Source: Candidatus Marinamargulisbacteria bacterium SCGC AG-410-N11 | Lineage (GTDB): Bacteria > Margulisbacteria > Marinamargulisbacteria > GCA-2716485 > AG-410-N11 | Length of the DNA: 43,384 bases | Direction: 5' to 3' | Assembly (NCBI GenBank): GCA_003265895.1 | Contig: QFBS01000012.1 | Coordinates: 1 to 43,384 of the forward strand | Part shown: one piece after another, positions 27,477-36,267 of the stretch | Layout of the letters: every line of letters starts with the position of its first letter | How positions within the stretch are numbered: the first letter of the stretch is position 1 | Program-made: the position numbers and the translations under genes | The notes under the pieces: generated by a model | Seen by the model: only the letters and a program-made list of their open reading frames with translations | Databases searched by the model: none | What the model was told of the DNA's origin: nothing

Positions 27477-30400
27477 TTAGTTTAGATTTAATTGATTATT
27501 TATTTTTTCTAGTTGTTCTTTAATTATATTTATTTCTGATTTTAATTGTTGATTTTGGTTTTGAAGATAGTAAACTAATCCGCTTATTTTATTATTAGGT
27601 ATGATAGCGATATTAACTTGTTTTAGTTGTGGGTCGAGATTGGTTTCCCAAGCTTGGCCGACACACTGTTGTAGTTGGGATAATGTGATATTTTGTGGGG
27701 ATATGGCTTTTCCTATTCCATTGTTTTGATTGTTGGTTATGATGTAGTCTCCGCTGTTAACAGGGCCAATAACATTAACGTTAACTTGTCCTGTAAAGCA
27801 TACTATTTTTCCATTATTATGTTTTTTTGCATTTCCTACTATTGCAGGTGATTGGCTAATGACGCTTAATTGATCAAATGATTGAGTGTTTTTAGTTATT
27901 TTTCCATTTTTTATGCTAATGATATCTCCAGGTTTAATGATTTCGTTTTTATTTGATTGAGGTAAATATTCAGCATAGTCAGCTCCAGGCGTTGTAATGG
28001 CTTTGTTTGCGAAAATTGGATTTTGACTATTTAAGAAGATTCCATCTGTTAACTCTGTTCCTATACTTGATAAGTGAACTGATTTACCCCAGGTATCAAT
28101 TTTTGATCCTTTAATTTCTAATCCTTTTGGATCAAGTTTGATGTCTAACAATGGTTTTATATATGAGTCAGTGGACCCAAATGTTATTTTATTTGATTTA
28201 TCTATTGAAAGGTCTGTTTCAATGGTTGATCTTAGAAATCCTTTTCCTTCAATGTATGATGTATCAATTATGCTTTTTACGTCGGAAGCAGTTAATTGAG
28301 TATTGGTATCTGAGGCAGGTATTCCAAGAGCTACGATATCAGATTTAGTTATGTTTAACTTAGAAAAAGAAATGTCTGCATTATCGGCAACATTATCATT
28401 AGATACACTTGTTAAATATCCATTATTTGCTACAAACCCATCTACCTCAGACTCACTAAGCTGGGTATTTGTATCTGCTCCTGGAATCCCCAAGCTCTCA
28501 ATATTGGCTTTACTAATATTTAGCTTGCTAAATGAAATTGCGGCATCAGTTGCCACACTTCCATTAGACACACTTGTTAAATATCCATTATTTGCTACAA
28601 ACCCATCTACCTCAGACTCACTAAGCTGGGTATTTGTATCTGCTCCTGGAATCCCCAAGCTCTCAATATTGGCTTTACTAATATTTAGCTTGCTAAATGA
28701 AATTGCGGCATCAGTTGCCACACTTCCATTAGACACACTTGTTAAATATCCATTATCCGCTACAAAAACATCTACCTCAGACTCACTTAATTGTGTATCT
28801 TCTTTAATATATCCCAAGCTTTCAATATAGGAATTATCAATGATGTTTTTTACGTCGGAATCAGCTAACTGAGTATTGGTATCTGAGGCTGGTATTCCAA
28901 GAGCTACGATATCAGATTTAGTTATGTTTAACTTAGAAAAAGAAATGTCTGCATTATCGGCAACATTATCATTAGATACACTCGTTAAAAAGCCATTGTT
29001 TGAAACTAAAGTATCAATGTTATCTTCAGAATTATCAATGATGCTTTTAACTTGAGTTTCAGATAACTGAGTATTGGTTTTAATGTACCCCAAGCTCCCA
29101 ATATAGGAATTATCAATGATGCTTTTAACTTGAGTATCAGATAGTTGAGTATCGGTATCTGTTTTAATATAACCTAAACTGCCAATATAGGTGTCATTAA
29201 TGATGTTTTTAACTTGCGTATTAGACAGTTGCGTATTGGAGGCTGTTTTTATATATCCCAAGCTACTAACATAGGTATCATCAATAATGGATTTAACCTG
29301 ATCATTAGATAATTGCGTATCGGTATCTGTTTTAATATATCCCAAGCTACTAACATAGGTGTCATCAATAATTGTTTTAACTTGCTCGTTAGAAAGTTGA
29401 GAATTATTAGCAGGAATTCCTAAATTGGTAATATCTTCTTTTGTAATATTTAATTTAGAAAAATCAATATTGGCATTGTCTTCTATATCGTTATTGGTTA
29501 CGTTTGTTAAATAATCTTTATTTGTGAGTATTTGATCGATATTTTTCATATCAATATTACCGTCATTTCTTAAATCTATATCTACCCATTGACCATCACT
29601 ACGTAAGAATAAGTCTTGATTATTAACGGTAGGTTGTGGAACTAATCCTTGGTTATTTCCATTAAAAATGGATAACATCGTATTTATGTTTACCCAATTT
29701 CCACTTGCATTTAAAAAATTGTTGCTTGTAAAATTTTCTCCACTTGGAACAAGTCCGGACTCTTTACCTGCAAATATTGGCAATGTTTTCCAATTACCAT
29801 CTGAAAATAGATAATGATTTAGTTTGTTATTAGCAGTTGGTACTAAACCATGTTGTTTATTTGAAAAAATAGTATAGTTTATTTGATCAATAGTAGACCA
29901 TTCTTGATTTGCATTTAAAAAATGTTTATTGCTTAATCCGTCCGAGTTGGGTAATAATCCAATTGGTTTTTTCCATTGGCTGTCTTGACTTAAAAATAAA
30001 TTGGTGTCGGTTGTTTTGGGGGCAGGGACAAGTCCATTAACTGAATTTGTAAATGTAGGAGTGGTTTTGATACTTAGTGTTTTATTGTTAACGATAAATT
30101 CATTGCCTAAATTTTTAAAGGTTAATAACTCATTATCATTATTTTTTATAGTTATTGAACTATTTAGCGTTAACCTTGAATCTGAGTCAAATTCGATACT
30201 CCCGTTTTGGACAACTTGTGGTTCTTGTTGATTTAAATTTAAAAAATCAGAACTTTCTTTTTGATTAATTGTGGTGGCATTTTTTACGGATAGATTGCTG
30301 GGGTCGATTGTTGTTAATGTTTTTCCATCATCTTGAATCATAATTAATTTGTTTTTTAGATTTTCAGTTTGAGCAGAAATAAAGTTAGAAAAGTTTGCTT

Positions 30401-31067
30401 TTAAATTTTGTGCTAGGTTTGAAATAGGAACAAATTGAAATCCTGTTTCATTAGAATTAACTTGTAATATTTGATCTTTTTTATTGGATAGATCTATTTT
30501 TTTTAGGATAGACGATTCGGTTGTGAGTAATGATAGATTGGAATTATCGTTGGTTGGTTCTATGAGTTGAATGGCTAATGTTCCATTTATATCTAAAGTC
30601 GCATTTGCTGAACTTGTATTAATTCCGACATTTTGTTTTGACTCGCTTATGAATAGAACATTACTTGACGGAGGTTTGTTTTCGATATTTTTCCAATCAA
30701 TTTTTGATACATAATCGGCATAAACTGCTCGGGGAACATAATAAATTTTTTCTGTTACTTCAACATCTTGTAATTTTATTCGATATAATAATTGTTCATG
30801 ACTAAAGTCGCTAGGGTTAAAAGGTTGTTTACTTCCTAAGTTGACACCAAAATTTCCATCTATGAATGGTGTTTGTTCAAATGTTTCAGACCATAATATA
30901 GTTTCAGGTTGATTTGCCTTTATTATTTCAATAGTTACATCTTCTTTTCCATTGATAAGTTCGCCATTTAAACTTAAATTAGCTTCTAAATGTATTTGAG
31001 ATGCAATTAAATTAATGCTGTTTAAAAAACAGGTTAAAATAATTAATAATATTAATTTATATTTCAA
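27477..31067 (-). CDS. Secreted fibre-like repeat protein, Peptidase_G2-like end
   Basis: The start is a TTG at 31067, eight bases after an AAGGAG site. A typical signal peptide (KYKLILLIILTCFLN, cleavage after about residue 23) marks export. Residues 30-115 form a beta-rich domain of the type seen before tail-fibre repeats. Residues about 500-960 hold many repeats with TQLS-x3-V and NNGYLTSVSN motifs, two copies of one 55-residue unit being identical in DNA. The C-terminus has GADYAEYLPQ, NGKITKNT, VNVIGPVNSGDYI and GQAWET, matching the Peptidase_G2 (autoproteolytic chaperone-like) domain of phage fibres, then a coiled coil. It is probably a trimeric surface fibre or adhesin; this is inference from the modules. 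Confidence 0.87.
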   Translation of the reverse strand: MKYKLILLIILTCFLNSINLIASQIHLEANLSLNGELINGKEDVTIEIIKANQPETILWSETFEQTPFIDGNFGVNLGSKQPFNPSDFSHEQLLYRIKLQDVEVTEKIYYVPRAVYADYVSKIDWKNIENKPPSSNVLFISESKQNVGINTSSANATLDINGTLAIQLIEPTNDNSNLSLLTTESSILKKIDLSNKKDQILQVNSNETGFQFVPISNLAQNLKANFSNFISAQTENLKNKLIMIQDDGKTLTTIDPSNLSVKNATTINQKESSDFLNLNQQEPQVVQNGSIEFDSDSRLTLNSSITIKNNDNELLTFKNLGNEFIVNNKTLSIKTTPTFTNSVNGLVPAPKTTDTNLFLSQDSQWKKPIGLLPNSDGLSNKHFLNANQEWSTIDQINYTIFSNKQHGLVPTANNKLNHYLFSDGNWKTLPIFAGKESGLVPSGENFTSNNFLNASGNWVNINTMLSIFNGNNQGLVPQPTVNNQDLFLRSDGQWVDIDLRNDGNIDMKNIDQILTNKDYLTNVTNNDIEDNANIDFSKLNITKEDITNLGIPANNSQLSNEQVKTIIDDTYVSSLGYIKTDTDTQLSNDQVKSIIDDTYVSSLGYIKTASNTQLSNTQVKNIINDTYIGSLGYIKTDTDTQLSDTQVKSIIDNSYIGSLGYIKTNTQLSETQVKSIIDNSEDNIDTLVSNNGFLTSVSNDNVADNADISFSKLNITKSDIVALGIPASDTNTQLADSDVKNIIDNSYIESLGYIKEDTQLSESEVDVFVADNGYLTSVSNGSVATDAAISFSKLNISKANIESLGIPGADTNTQLSESEVDGFVANNGYLTSVSNGSVATDAAISFSKLNISKANIESLGIPGADTNTQLSESEVDGFVANNGYLTSVSNDNVADNADISFSKLNITKSDIVALGIPASDTNTQLTASDVKSIIDTSYIEGKGFLRSTIETDLSIDKSNKITFGSTDSYIKPLLDIKLDPKGLEIKGSKIDTWGKSVHLSSIGTELTDGIFLNSQNPIFANKAITTPGADYAEYLPQSNKNEIIKPGDIISIKNGKITKNTQSFDQLSVISQSPAIVGNAKKHNNGKIVCFTGQVNVNVIGPVNSGDYIITNNQNNGIGKAISPQNITLSQLQQCVGQAWETNLDPQLKQVNIAIIPNNKISGLVYYLQNQNQQLKSEINIIKEQLEKINNQLNLN
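28406..28735 (-). repeat. Perfect 165-bp tandem duplication
   Basis: Bases 28406-28570 and 28571-28735 are the same sequence by direct reading, and the identity runs on about 20 bases beyond the second unit before it diverges. Each unit encodes 55 residues (about residues 778-887 of the fibre-like protein). Flanking, less similar copies of parts of the unit lie at 28261-28400 and 28860-28985. Confidence 0.9.
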
Positions 31068-31205
31068 ATTAATAACTCCTTAGATTGCATTTTTGCAAAA
31101 TAATGTTTTTGTTAATCTTTGACTTTTAAATCAAATACCCTTTAGCCGGTGTTTTTAAACAACGTTATATCATTTGATGTAATAAAAATATTGAAAATAG
31201 GTTAT

Positions 31206-31865
31206 TTAGCAGTTGAACTGGTAAAACTCTTCCCCAAATTTAATGGTTTTTCGGTTTGTTTTTTTTCGCCATTGGTTGGTATCGCGTAGCGAGTAAACAC
31301 AACCACAATATTCTTGTTTATAAAAAGACTCTTCTTTGGCAATTTGGTACATGCGTTCTGAGCCACCTTTTTTTCGCCAGTTATAGGTCCAATAGGTGAT
31401 ATTTGGATATGGATTAGCGGCTCTAATGCCACAGTCGTTAATTTGATCCATATTTTTCCAACGAGAAATACCTAAGCTACTGGTAATTACGGGAAATCCG
31501 TGTTCATGGGCATATAGAGCGGTTCGTTCAAACCTCATATCAAAACAAGCTGTACATCGAATACCTCGTTCTGGTTCAAATTCCATTCCTTTAGTTCGTT
31601 CAAACCAGTTATCGGTATCGTAATCGGCATCTATAAATGGAATATTATGTTTTTCGGCAAATCTAATATTTTCGTTTTTTCTAATTTCGTATTCTTTATT
31701 AGGGTGGATATTAGGATTATAAAAATAGATTGTAAATGGAATTTTAGAATCTATAAAAGCTTCCATTAATTCTCCAGCACATGGCGCACAACATGAATGT
31801 AATAAGACAGGGCCTTCGTTGTTAGGCGTTTTTAACGAGTCTCTTTTCTTTGATCTATCTGACAT
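31206..31865 (-). CDS. queH: Epoxyqueuosine reductase QueH
   Basis: Reduces epoxyqueuosine to queuosine, the last step in modifying tRNA wobble positions. It is the QueH (DUF208) type, not the cobalamin-dependent QueG. The iron-sulfur and metal cysteines are visible as CCAPC (residues 25-29), RCTACFDMR and CGC near the C-terminus. The 219-residue length is normal. It lies downstream of cysQ with 39 bases between them and before the fibre-like gene. No other queuosine gene is seen. Confidence 0.94.
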   Translation of the reverse strand: MSDRSKKRDSLKTPNNEGPVLLHSCCAPCAGELMEAFIDSKIPFTIYFYNPNIHPNKEYEIRKNENIRFAEKHNIPFIDADYDTDNWFERTKGMEFEPERGIRCTACFDMRFERTALYAHEHGFPVITSSLGISRWKNMDQINDCGIRAANPYPNITYWTYNWRKKGGSERMYQIAKEESFYKQEYCGCVYSLRDTNQWRKKTNRKTIKFGEEFYQFNC

Positions 31866-31904
31866 GCTTATATAGTAGTTATTTTAGTTTGATTTATCAA
31901 GCGC

Positions 31905-32672
31905 TTATTCATTTTTTAAATAAGCATGTATTTCTGGAATATTATTTTGAAAAGCAATGAAATTAGGGTTTTTTAAGTCTTTTTTATTATAGAGTAAAGG
32001 TTGTTTATTAATAAGTGATACCATTTGACAATTTGATTCGTGAATAATAATATCCCCTGCGGCAGTATCCCATTCCATGGTAGGTCCTTGTCTTGGATAG
32101 ATATCTATTTCTCCGTTAGCGAGTAAGCAAAATTTGATTGCTGATCCTTTTTCTATAAATGTATAGTTGTAGTTGTTTAACATGGAGAGATTGTTTTTTT
32201 CATAATGAAATTTACTTTTTGCTATGATAAGTTTTTTTTGAATTTTTTTATGAATAATGGGTTGGTCATTTATAAAGCTGCCTTTATTTTGGATTGCCCA
32301 ATAAAAAGTATTTGTAACGGGGATACTAATTATACCTAAAATGGGTCTATTATTTTCGATTAATGCGATATTAGTGCAGAATTCATCATCTTTTTTTAAA
32401 AAATGTTTTGTTCCATCAATAGGGTCAATTAACCAAAATCGAGACCATTTTTTTCTGGTATTAAAATCAATGGGATTTTCTTCACTTAGAATAGGGTATG
32501 TAAACTGCTTGGAGAGTTCTTTTATAAGAAAGTGATGAACATCTTGATCTGCTTTTGTTAAGGGTGTATTATCATTTTTTAATGTGAATGTTAAAGGTTT
32601 TTGATAATGATCTAATATCATTTGATTTGTTGTGGTTAAGATTTTTTTTAATGAGTTAATTATGGATATCAT
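31905..32672 (-). CDS. cysQ: 3'(2'),5'-bisphosphate nucleotidase, CysQ-like
   Basis: Inositol-monophosphatase superfamily enzyme that probably hydrolyses 3'-phosphoadenosine 5'-phosphate to AMP. Metal-binding motifs LSEENP, WLIDPIDGTKHF and the C-terminal WDTAAGD are present in 255 residues, and the DGTKHF plus ISIPV segments favour CysQ over inositol monophosphatase. It begins nine bases after the glycosyltransferase stop, so the two are cotranscribed, although the functional link is unclear. The exact substrate remains an inference. Confidence 0.9.
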   Translation of the reverse strand: MISIINSLKKILTTTNQMILDHYQKPLTFTLKNDNTPLTKADQDVHHFLIKELSKQFTYPILSEENPIDFNTRKKWSRFWLIDPIDGTKHFLKKDDEFCTNIALIENNRPILGIISIPVTNTFYWAIQNKGSFINDQPIIHKKIQKKLIIAKSKFHYEKNNLSMLNNYNYTFIEKGSAIKFCLLANGEIDIYPRQGPTMEWDTAAGDIIIHESNCQMVSLINKQPLLYNKKDLKNPNFIAFQNNIPEIHAYLKNE

Positions 32673-32681
32673 TGGAACTAA

Positions 32682-33722
32682 TTAATGGATTGAATGTTTA
32701 AGAATTGAATATTTCCAGAGTTCGGACCAATCTAGTTTTTTTCTGGCAATATTTTGTAATTGTGTTTTATTTTCTTTTTGATTGATAATATCTGATAAAG
32801 CTTGGTTATTGGTTTTTATATTAAAAATTGACGGGCTTAATTCAATAAAGTCATTTGCAGAGTCAAAGTAATTTACTAAAATAGGGAGCCCCATACATAG
32901 ATATTCTCGTGTTTTTAAAGGACATTCTTCTTCAAAATTAGAGGAATTCCATTTAAATATACTAATTCCAAAATCAGCTAATTTGTATATTTGTAAACGG
33001 GTTTCTGTATTTAATATTCCTAAAAATATAAATTGAGGATGTTTAATTGGTTCATAAGGACCCATCACAATTACTAATATATTAGGTTCTTTTTCGATAT
33101 ATTGAATTATTTCTGAAATGGGTTGCCATGGGTCACCATTTCCTGAAAAAACTGCAATTTTTTTGTAACTTTTTTTTTGAAGGGTATGGCTTAGTTGAGC
33201 AACGGTTGCACTATCAATATTGGTTATTTTAATTTTAGGATAAGAAAATCCATTTTGAGTATACTGAACTTTGTGGGTTTTTGATGTGTATTGTTGGATT
33301 AATCGTTTCAGCTGTTGTGTTGGTGTTATATGAGTACTATTGGATAGTTTTAGAAATAAGGAAAGTTTTCTTATTAATTTTGGAGGAGGATTATGTTTGA
33401 TTTGGCTATAAAAATGTTCGACATAGATGATTTTTATGTATGATAGAGCGATTAAACTAATATTGAGTAAAGTTTGATTGGGGTGAAATCGATAATAAAT
33501 AATATTTGATTGTGTTGCATATAGAATCGCTTTTACAACAAAAATTAAGTTATAGAAGTATAGGAGAAGTTTAGATTTAGTAGCAGGAGTTGGTTTTGAT
33601 ACGAAATTGGTAGCATAATGATTGTTTAATACACTTAATTGTGATTGAATCTTTAAACTTAAATCTTCGCTTGGAGCAGGAAAAGGAAAAATATAACAAC
33701 AGGTTTTTTTAAGCATAATCAT
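32682..33722 (-). CDS. Glycosyltransferase, GT4-like
   Basis: A probable cytosolic GT-B enzyme of 346 residues. The N-terminal domain is divergent (CCYIFPFPAPSEDLSLKIQS), but the C-terminal half contains IAVFSGNGDPWQP, a strand-helix near VIVMGPYEP and the segment CPLKTREYLCMGLPILV, equivalent to the EGxPxxxLEAMAxGxP nucleotide-sugar site. The conserved glutamate before that site is retained as FEEECPLKTRE. The donor and acceptor are unknown. It precedes cysQ in an operon and starts 46 bases after the rarA stop; the first ATG at 33722 and one at 33716 are equally possible starts. Confidence 0.75.
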   Translation of the reverse strand: MIMLKKTCCYIFPFPAPSEDLSLKIQSQLSVLNNHYATNFVSKPTPATKSKLLLYFYNLIFVVKAILYATQSNIIYYRFHPNQTLLNISLIALSYIKIIYVEHFYSQIKHNPPPKLIRKLSLFLKLSNSTHITPTQQLKRLIQQYTSKTHKVQYTQNGFSYPKIKITNIDSATVAQLSHTLQKKSYKKIAVFSGNGDPWQPISEIIQYIEKEPNILVIVMGPYEPIKHPQFIFLGILNTETRLQIYKLADFGISIFKWNSSNFEEECPLKTREYLCMGLPILVNYFDSANDFIELSPSIFNIKTNNQALSDIINQKENKTQLQNIARKKLDWSELWKYSILKHSIH

Positions 33723-33768
33723 ATTTTACTACGATGTTAATGTTTTCAAAATAGTTAATTACTTAATG

Positions 33769-35079
33769 TTAACGATCTTCCTTTTGAATGTAGTTATTTA
33801 TCCAGCGGATACGATCTTGAATGATCTTTTCATAGCCAATTGATTTAGGGGTATAAAATGTATGCTTTTGTGGCAAATAGTCTTGTTTGATAATACCTTT
33901 AGGATCGTCATGGGGATATTGATACTGTTGCCCAAACCCTTCTTTTTTTGCACCTTTATAATGACTATCTCTTAAGTGGTTTGGTATATCATGGAAGTTA
34001 CCTTGTTTTATCGTTGATTTTGCTTTTTTTAATGCTTCGTAGGTTGCATTACTTTTTGGTGCTGTAGCTAGGAAAATTGCGACGTGTGATAAATTAATTT
34101 CAATTTCAGGAAGTCCAATGGTTGTGGCTGCTTGTTGAACAGCTGTGGCTAATGGTAGTGCATGTGGATCTGCTGTACCAATGTCTTCTGATGCAAAGAT
34201 TACTAATCGGCGAGCAATAAACCGAGGATCTTCTCCGCTATCAAGTAATCGTGATAACCAATAAACGGTGGCATCAGGATCGGAACCTCTCATACTTTTG
34301 ATAAATGCGGATATTAGATCGTAATGGTCGTCTTTACGTAATGATTTTCCTTGATTTTGGAGTAATGCTTGAATTGAATCAAGGGTTATATTTTTTGTTT
34401 TTATTGCTTGGTTTTTAATGATATCGACATAATTTACTAATTTTCTGGCATCACCTCGACATTCACCAATTACGATGTCTTTTATTTTTGGATCTATTTT
34501 AACGGGATTATTTTTTTTTATTTTATCAAGGGCATTATCATAGATTTTAGTTAGAGATAATTTTGATAGTGGTTTGAATTCAACTATTTGGCATCTAGAA
34601 ACTAAACCTGATATAACACTAAAATATGGATTTTCGGTTGTAGCTCCTAATAATGTAATTAATCCTGATTCGACCGACGGGAGTAGAGCGTCTTGTTGTG
34701 TTTTGCTAAATCGATGAATTTCATCAATAAATAATAATGTCGATTTTTGTCGTTGTTTTGCTTGCTCGATACATTGTTTCATTATGGCGATATTAGCGGT
34801 TACGGCATTGATCATATCTACATGACAGTCTAAGTGATTAGCCACAAGCCGGGCATAGGATGTTTTTCCGCAACCAGGCGGCCCCCAAAGAATTAGTGAT
34901 GTTAATTGTTTTTGTTCTAGGATATTTCGTAATGGTTTTCCAACTCCCATTAAATGGGATTGACCTTGAAATTCGTTAATCGTTTTAGGTGCTAATTGAA
35001 ACGCAAGAGGTGCTTTAGGGTTAGGTAATGGGTTAGTTGGATTTGGAAATAAAGGGGCTGGTTCTTGAAATACAGTCAT
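33769..35079 (-). CDS. rarA: Replication-associated recombination ATPase RarA
   Basis: AAA+ ATPase of the RarA/MgsA family that acts at stalled replication forks. Walker A GPPGCGKTS lies at residues 66-74, Walker B LLFIDEIHRF near 112-121, sensor 1 GATTENP follows, and SRCQIVEFKPL is typical. The C-terminal part carries YDLISAFIKSMRGSDPDA, diagnostic of this family, and 436 residues is normal. An AAGGAG site precedes the ATG by ten bases. The start lies just downstream of the yggU remnant, whose original reading frame appears to have run into this start. Confidence 0.95.
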   Translation of the reverse strand: MTVFQEPAPLFPNPTNPLPNPKAPLAFQLAPKTINEFQGQSHLMGVGKPLRNILEQKQLTSLILWGPPGCGKTSYARLVANHLDCHVDMINAVTANIAIMKQCIEQAKQRQKSTLLFIDEIHRFSKTQQDALLPSVESGLITLLGATTENPYFSVISGLVSRCQIVEFKPLSKLSLTKIYDNALDKIKKNNPVKIDPKIKDIVIGECRGDARKLVNYVDIIKNQAIKTKNITLDSIQALLQNQGKSLRKDDHYDLISAFIKSMRGSDPDATVYWLSRLLDSGEDPRFIARRLVIFASEDIGTADPHALPLATAVQQAATTIGLPEIEINLSHVAIFLATAPKSNATYEALKKAKSTIKQGNFHDIPNHLRDSHYKGAKKEGFGQQYQYPHDDPKGIIKQDYLPQKHTFYTPKSIGYEKIIQDRIRWINNYIQKEDR

Positions 35080-35089
35080 TTTTTGTGAC

Positions 35090-35325
35090 TCCTTTGATGG
35101 TTATAGTTTTATATCGGCTAGTTTCTTCTTTGGTAATGGTAATTTGTTGTTTGGAAATATGCAATATTTTTGCTAAAAACTTTGTTTAATGTAACGTTGA
35201 CTTTGCTTTTTTGGGGGCACTGGCTATTTTAATTGTTTAGTTTCTAAAATGGTTATAATTTTATTTTTTGAAGTATTTGGAATGATATGTAAATACAATA
35301 TAATAGAATTATCTTTTTGGGTCAT
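35090..35325 (-). pseudogene. yggU: Decayed yggU (DUF167) gene
   Basis: On the minus strand an ATG at 35325 opens MTQKDNSIILYLHIIPNTSK, like the start of YggU/DUF167 proteins. The frame breaks at the A4 tract 35227-35230 (TAG at 35224-35226). One extra A there would restore LKIASAP, and the second frame continues as FLAKILHISKQQITITK and ETSRYKTITIKG, which is the characteristic C-terminal part of this family. A further in-frame TAA (35186-35188) and loss of the PxxGKAN motif confirm decay. YggU follows yggT in many bacteria; here yggT ends 22 bases upstream. The homology call rests on motif memory, not on a search. Confidence 0.75.
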
Positions 35326-35347
35326 TGTGGTATTGACTATATAAGAT

Positions 35348-35599
35348 CTAAAGAATCGAAAATAATATTCTTTTTAAAAACCCTATAGCAAAAAATGCAA
35401 CGATTGGAGATACATCCATTCCTCCGATAGGTGGAATCATTTGTTGAAATGGTTTTAAGATTGGTGTTGTTACTTTATAAATCCATTCAATAATAGGATG
35501 TTGTTTATCATGAGGAATCCATGATAGTGCTATCCTAACAATTAGGACTAAATAAATGGCTTGAAAAAATAAATCCAAAATTTCGATAATCATATCCAA
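35348..35599 (-). CDS. yggT: YggT family membrane protein
   Basis: Small integral membrane protein of 83 residues with two hydrophobic helices: LFFQAIYLVLIVRIALSWIP and a C-terminal VAFFAIGFLKRIL. The segment WIYKVTTPILKPFQQMIPP between them is the family signature. YggT proteins are widespread, often beside proC or the division gene sepF, and are linked to osmotic tolerance and cell envelope functions. Here it lies between an outer-membrane-like gene and the yggU remnant, with proC two genes upstream. Confidence 0.9.
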   Translation of the reverse strand: MDMIIEILDLFFQAIYLVLIVRIALSWIPHDKQHPIIEWIYKVTTPILKPFQQMIPPIGGMDVSPIVAFFAIGFLKRILFSIL

Positions 35600-35654
35600 A
35601 TTCTAACGTTTCTTTTTATAACTATCAAGAATTTTTGCTGTTTTGATTTTGTTT

Positions 35655-35684
35655 AGGGCTTAGATAATTTGGTTTCTAAGCCCT
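35655..35684 (-). terminator. Hairpin after the outer-membrane-like gene
   Basis: A 10-bp perfect stem (AGGGCTTAGA with its complement) closes a 10-base loop just after the stop of the 35697-36200 gene and before yggT. In the minus direction there is no good U-tract after it, so it may be a factor-dependent or attenuating hairpin rather than a standard terminator. Confidence 0.5.
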
Positions 35685-35696
35685 TATTATTTGTAC

Positions 35697-36200
35697 TTAT
35701 AAATTAAATCCAGCCATTACTGAAAATGTACTACTAATTTTTTTGTCATTGTTTTGGAACCCTGGTTTCCAAACTAAGTTAATCGGGATATTTAAGTCGT
35801 TACTTGTGAAATTATAGCCAACGGTTGCAACAAGACCAATTCCTGCTGGTGATAACACTGGACCGACTGCTGTTTCGAATCCTTGTTTATGACGGATTCC
35901 AACTAAAGTACTAAATGAAGGAAGGATCATTCCTTGTTCAAAGCCACCAACTAAAACAATATATTCGGCAATTCCTGTAAATGTACTTTGATCAGAAAAT
36001 CTGGATTCCCATTGCCAACCGATTTGAGCAAGTGACGAGTTTTTTTTACTATTTTCTAGTTCTGTTTTAGAATAACCATCGCCAATCCATGTATAACCTA
36101 ATCTAGGACCAGATAGTTTTTTTATATTTGAATTTGTAAATTCAGACTGTGCTAATAATATATTGCTGAGTAGTAATAATAATACTATTATTTTTTTCAT
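35697..36200 (-). CDS. Small exported outer-membrane-like protein
   Basis: A signal peptide (MKKIIVLLLLLSNILLAQS) precedes about 148 residues with alternating hydrophobic and polar positions and many Gly and aromatic residues (for example TAVGPVLSPAGIGLVATVGY), which suggests six or so transmembrane beta strands. The last residues, VMAGFNL, resemble a beta-barrel ending although the final residue is not aromatic. I recognise no named family. It sits between proC and yggT on the same strand and is followed by a hairpin. It is a possible porin-like or structural barrel; function unknown. Confidence 0.75.
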   Translation of the reverse strand: MKKIIVLLLLLSNILLAQSEFTNSNIKKLSGPRLGYTWIGDGYSKTELENSKKNSSLAQIGWQWESRFSDQSTFTGIAEYIVLVGGFEQGMILPSFSTLVGIRHKQGFETAVGPVLSPAGIGLVATVGYNFTSNDLNIPINLVWKPGFQNNDKKISSTFSVMAGFNL

Positions 36201-36267
36201 TAATTATCTCCTATTTTTAATTTTAATTAAGGCTATTATTATATGGATTTTAAAAATTGTAAATAGT

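Noticed and set aside
28303..28830. 175-codon plus-strand frame with repeated Ser/Thr-rich units
   Set aside because: It lies antisense to the fibre-like gene and its repeats only mirror the 165-bp tandem unit. The sense frame has a signal peptide and a recognisable C-terminal domain.
27477..31067. Prophage origin for the fibre-like genes
   Set aside because: The Peptidase_G2-like end is phage-like, but there are no capsid, portal, terminase, baseplate or integrase genes nearby and the protein has a Sec-type signal peptide.
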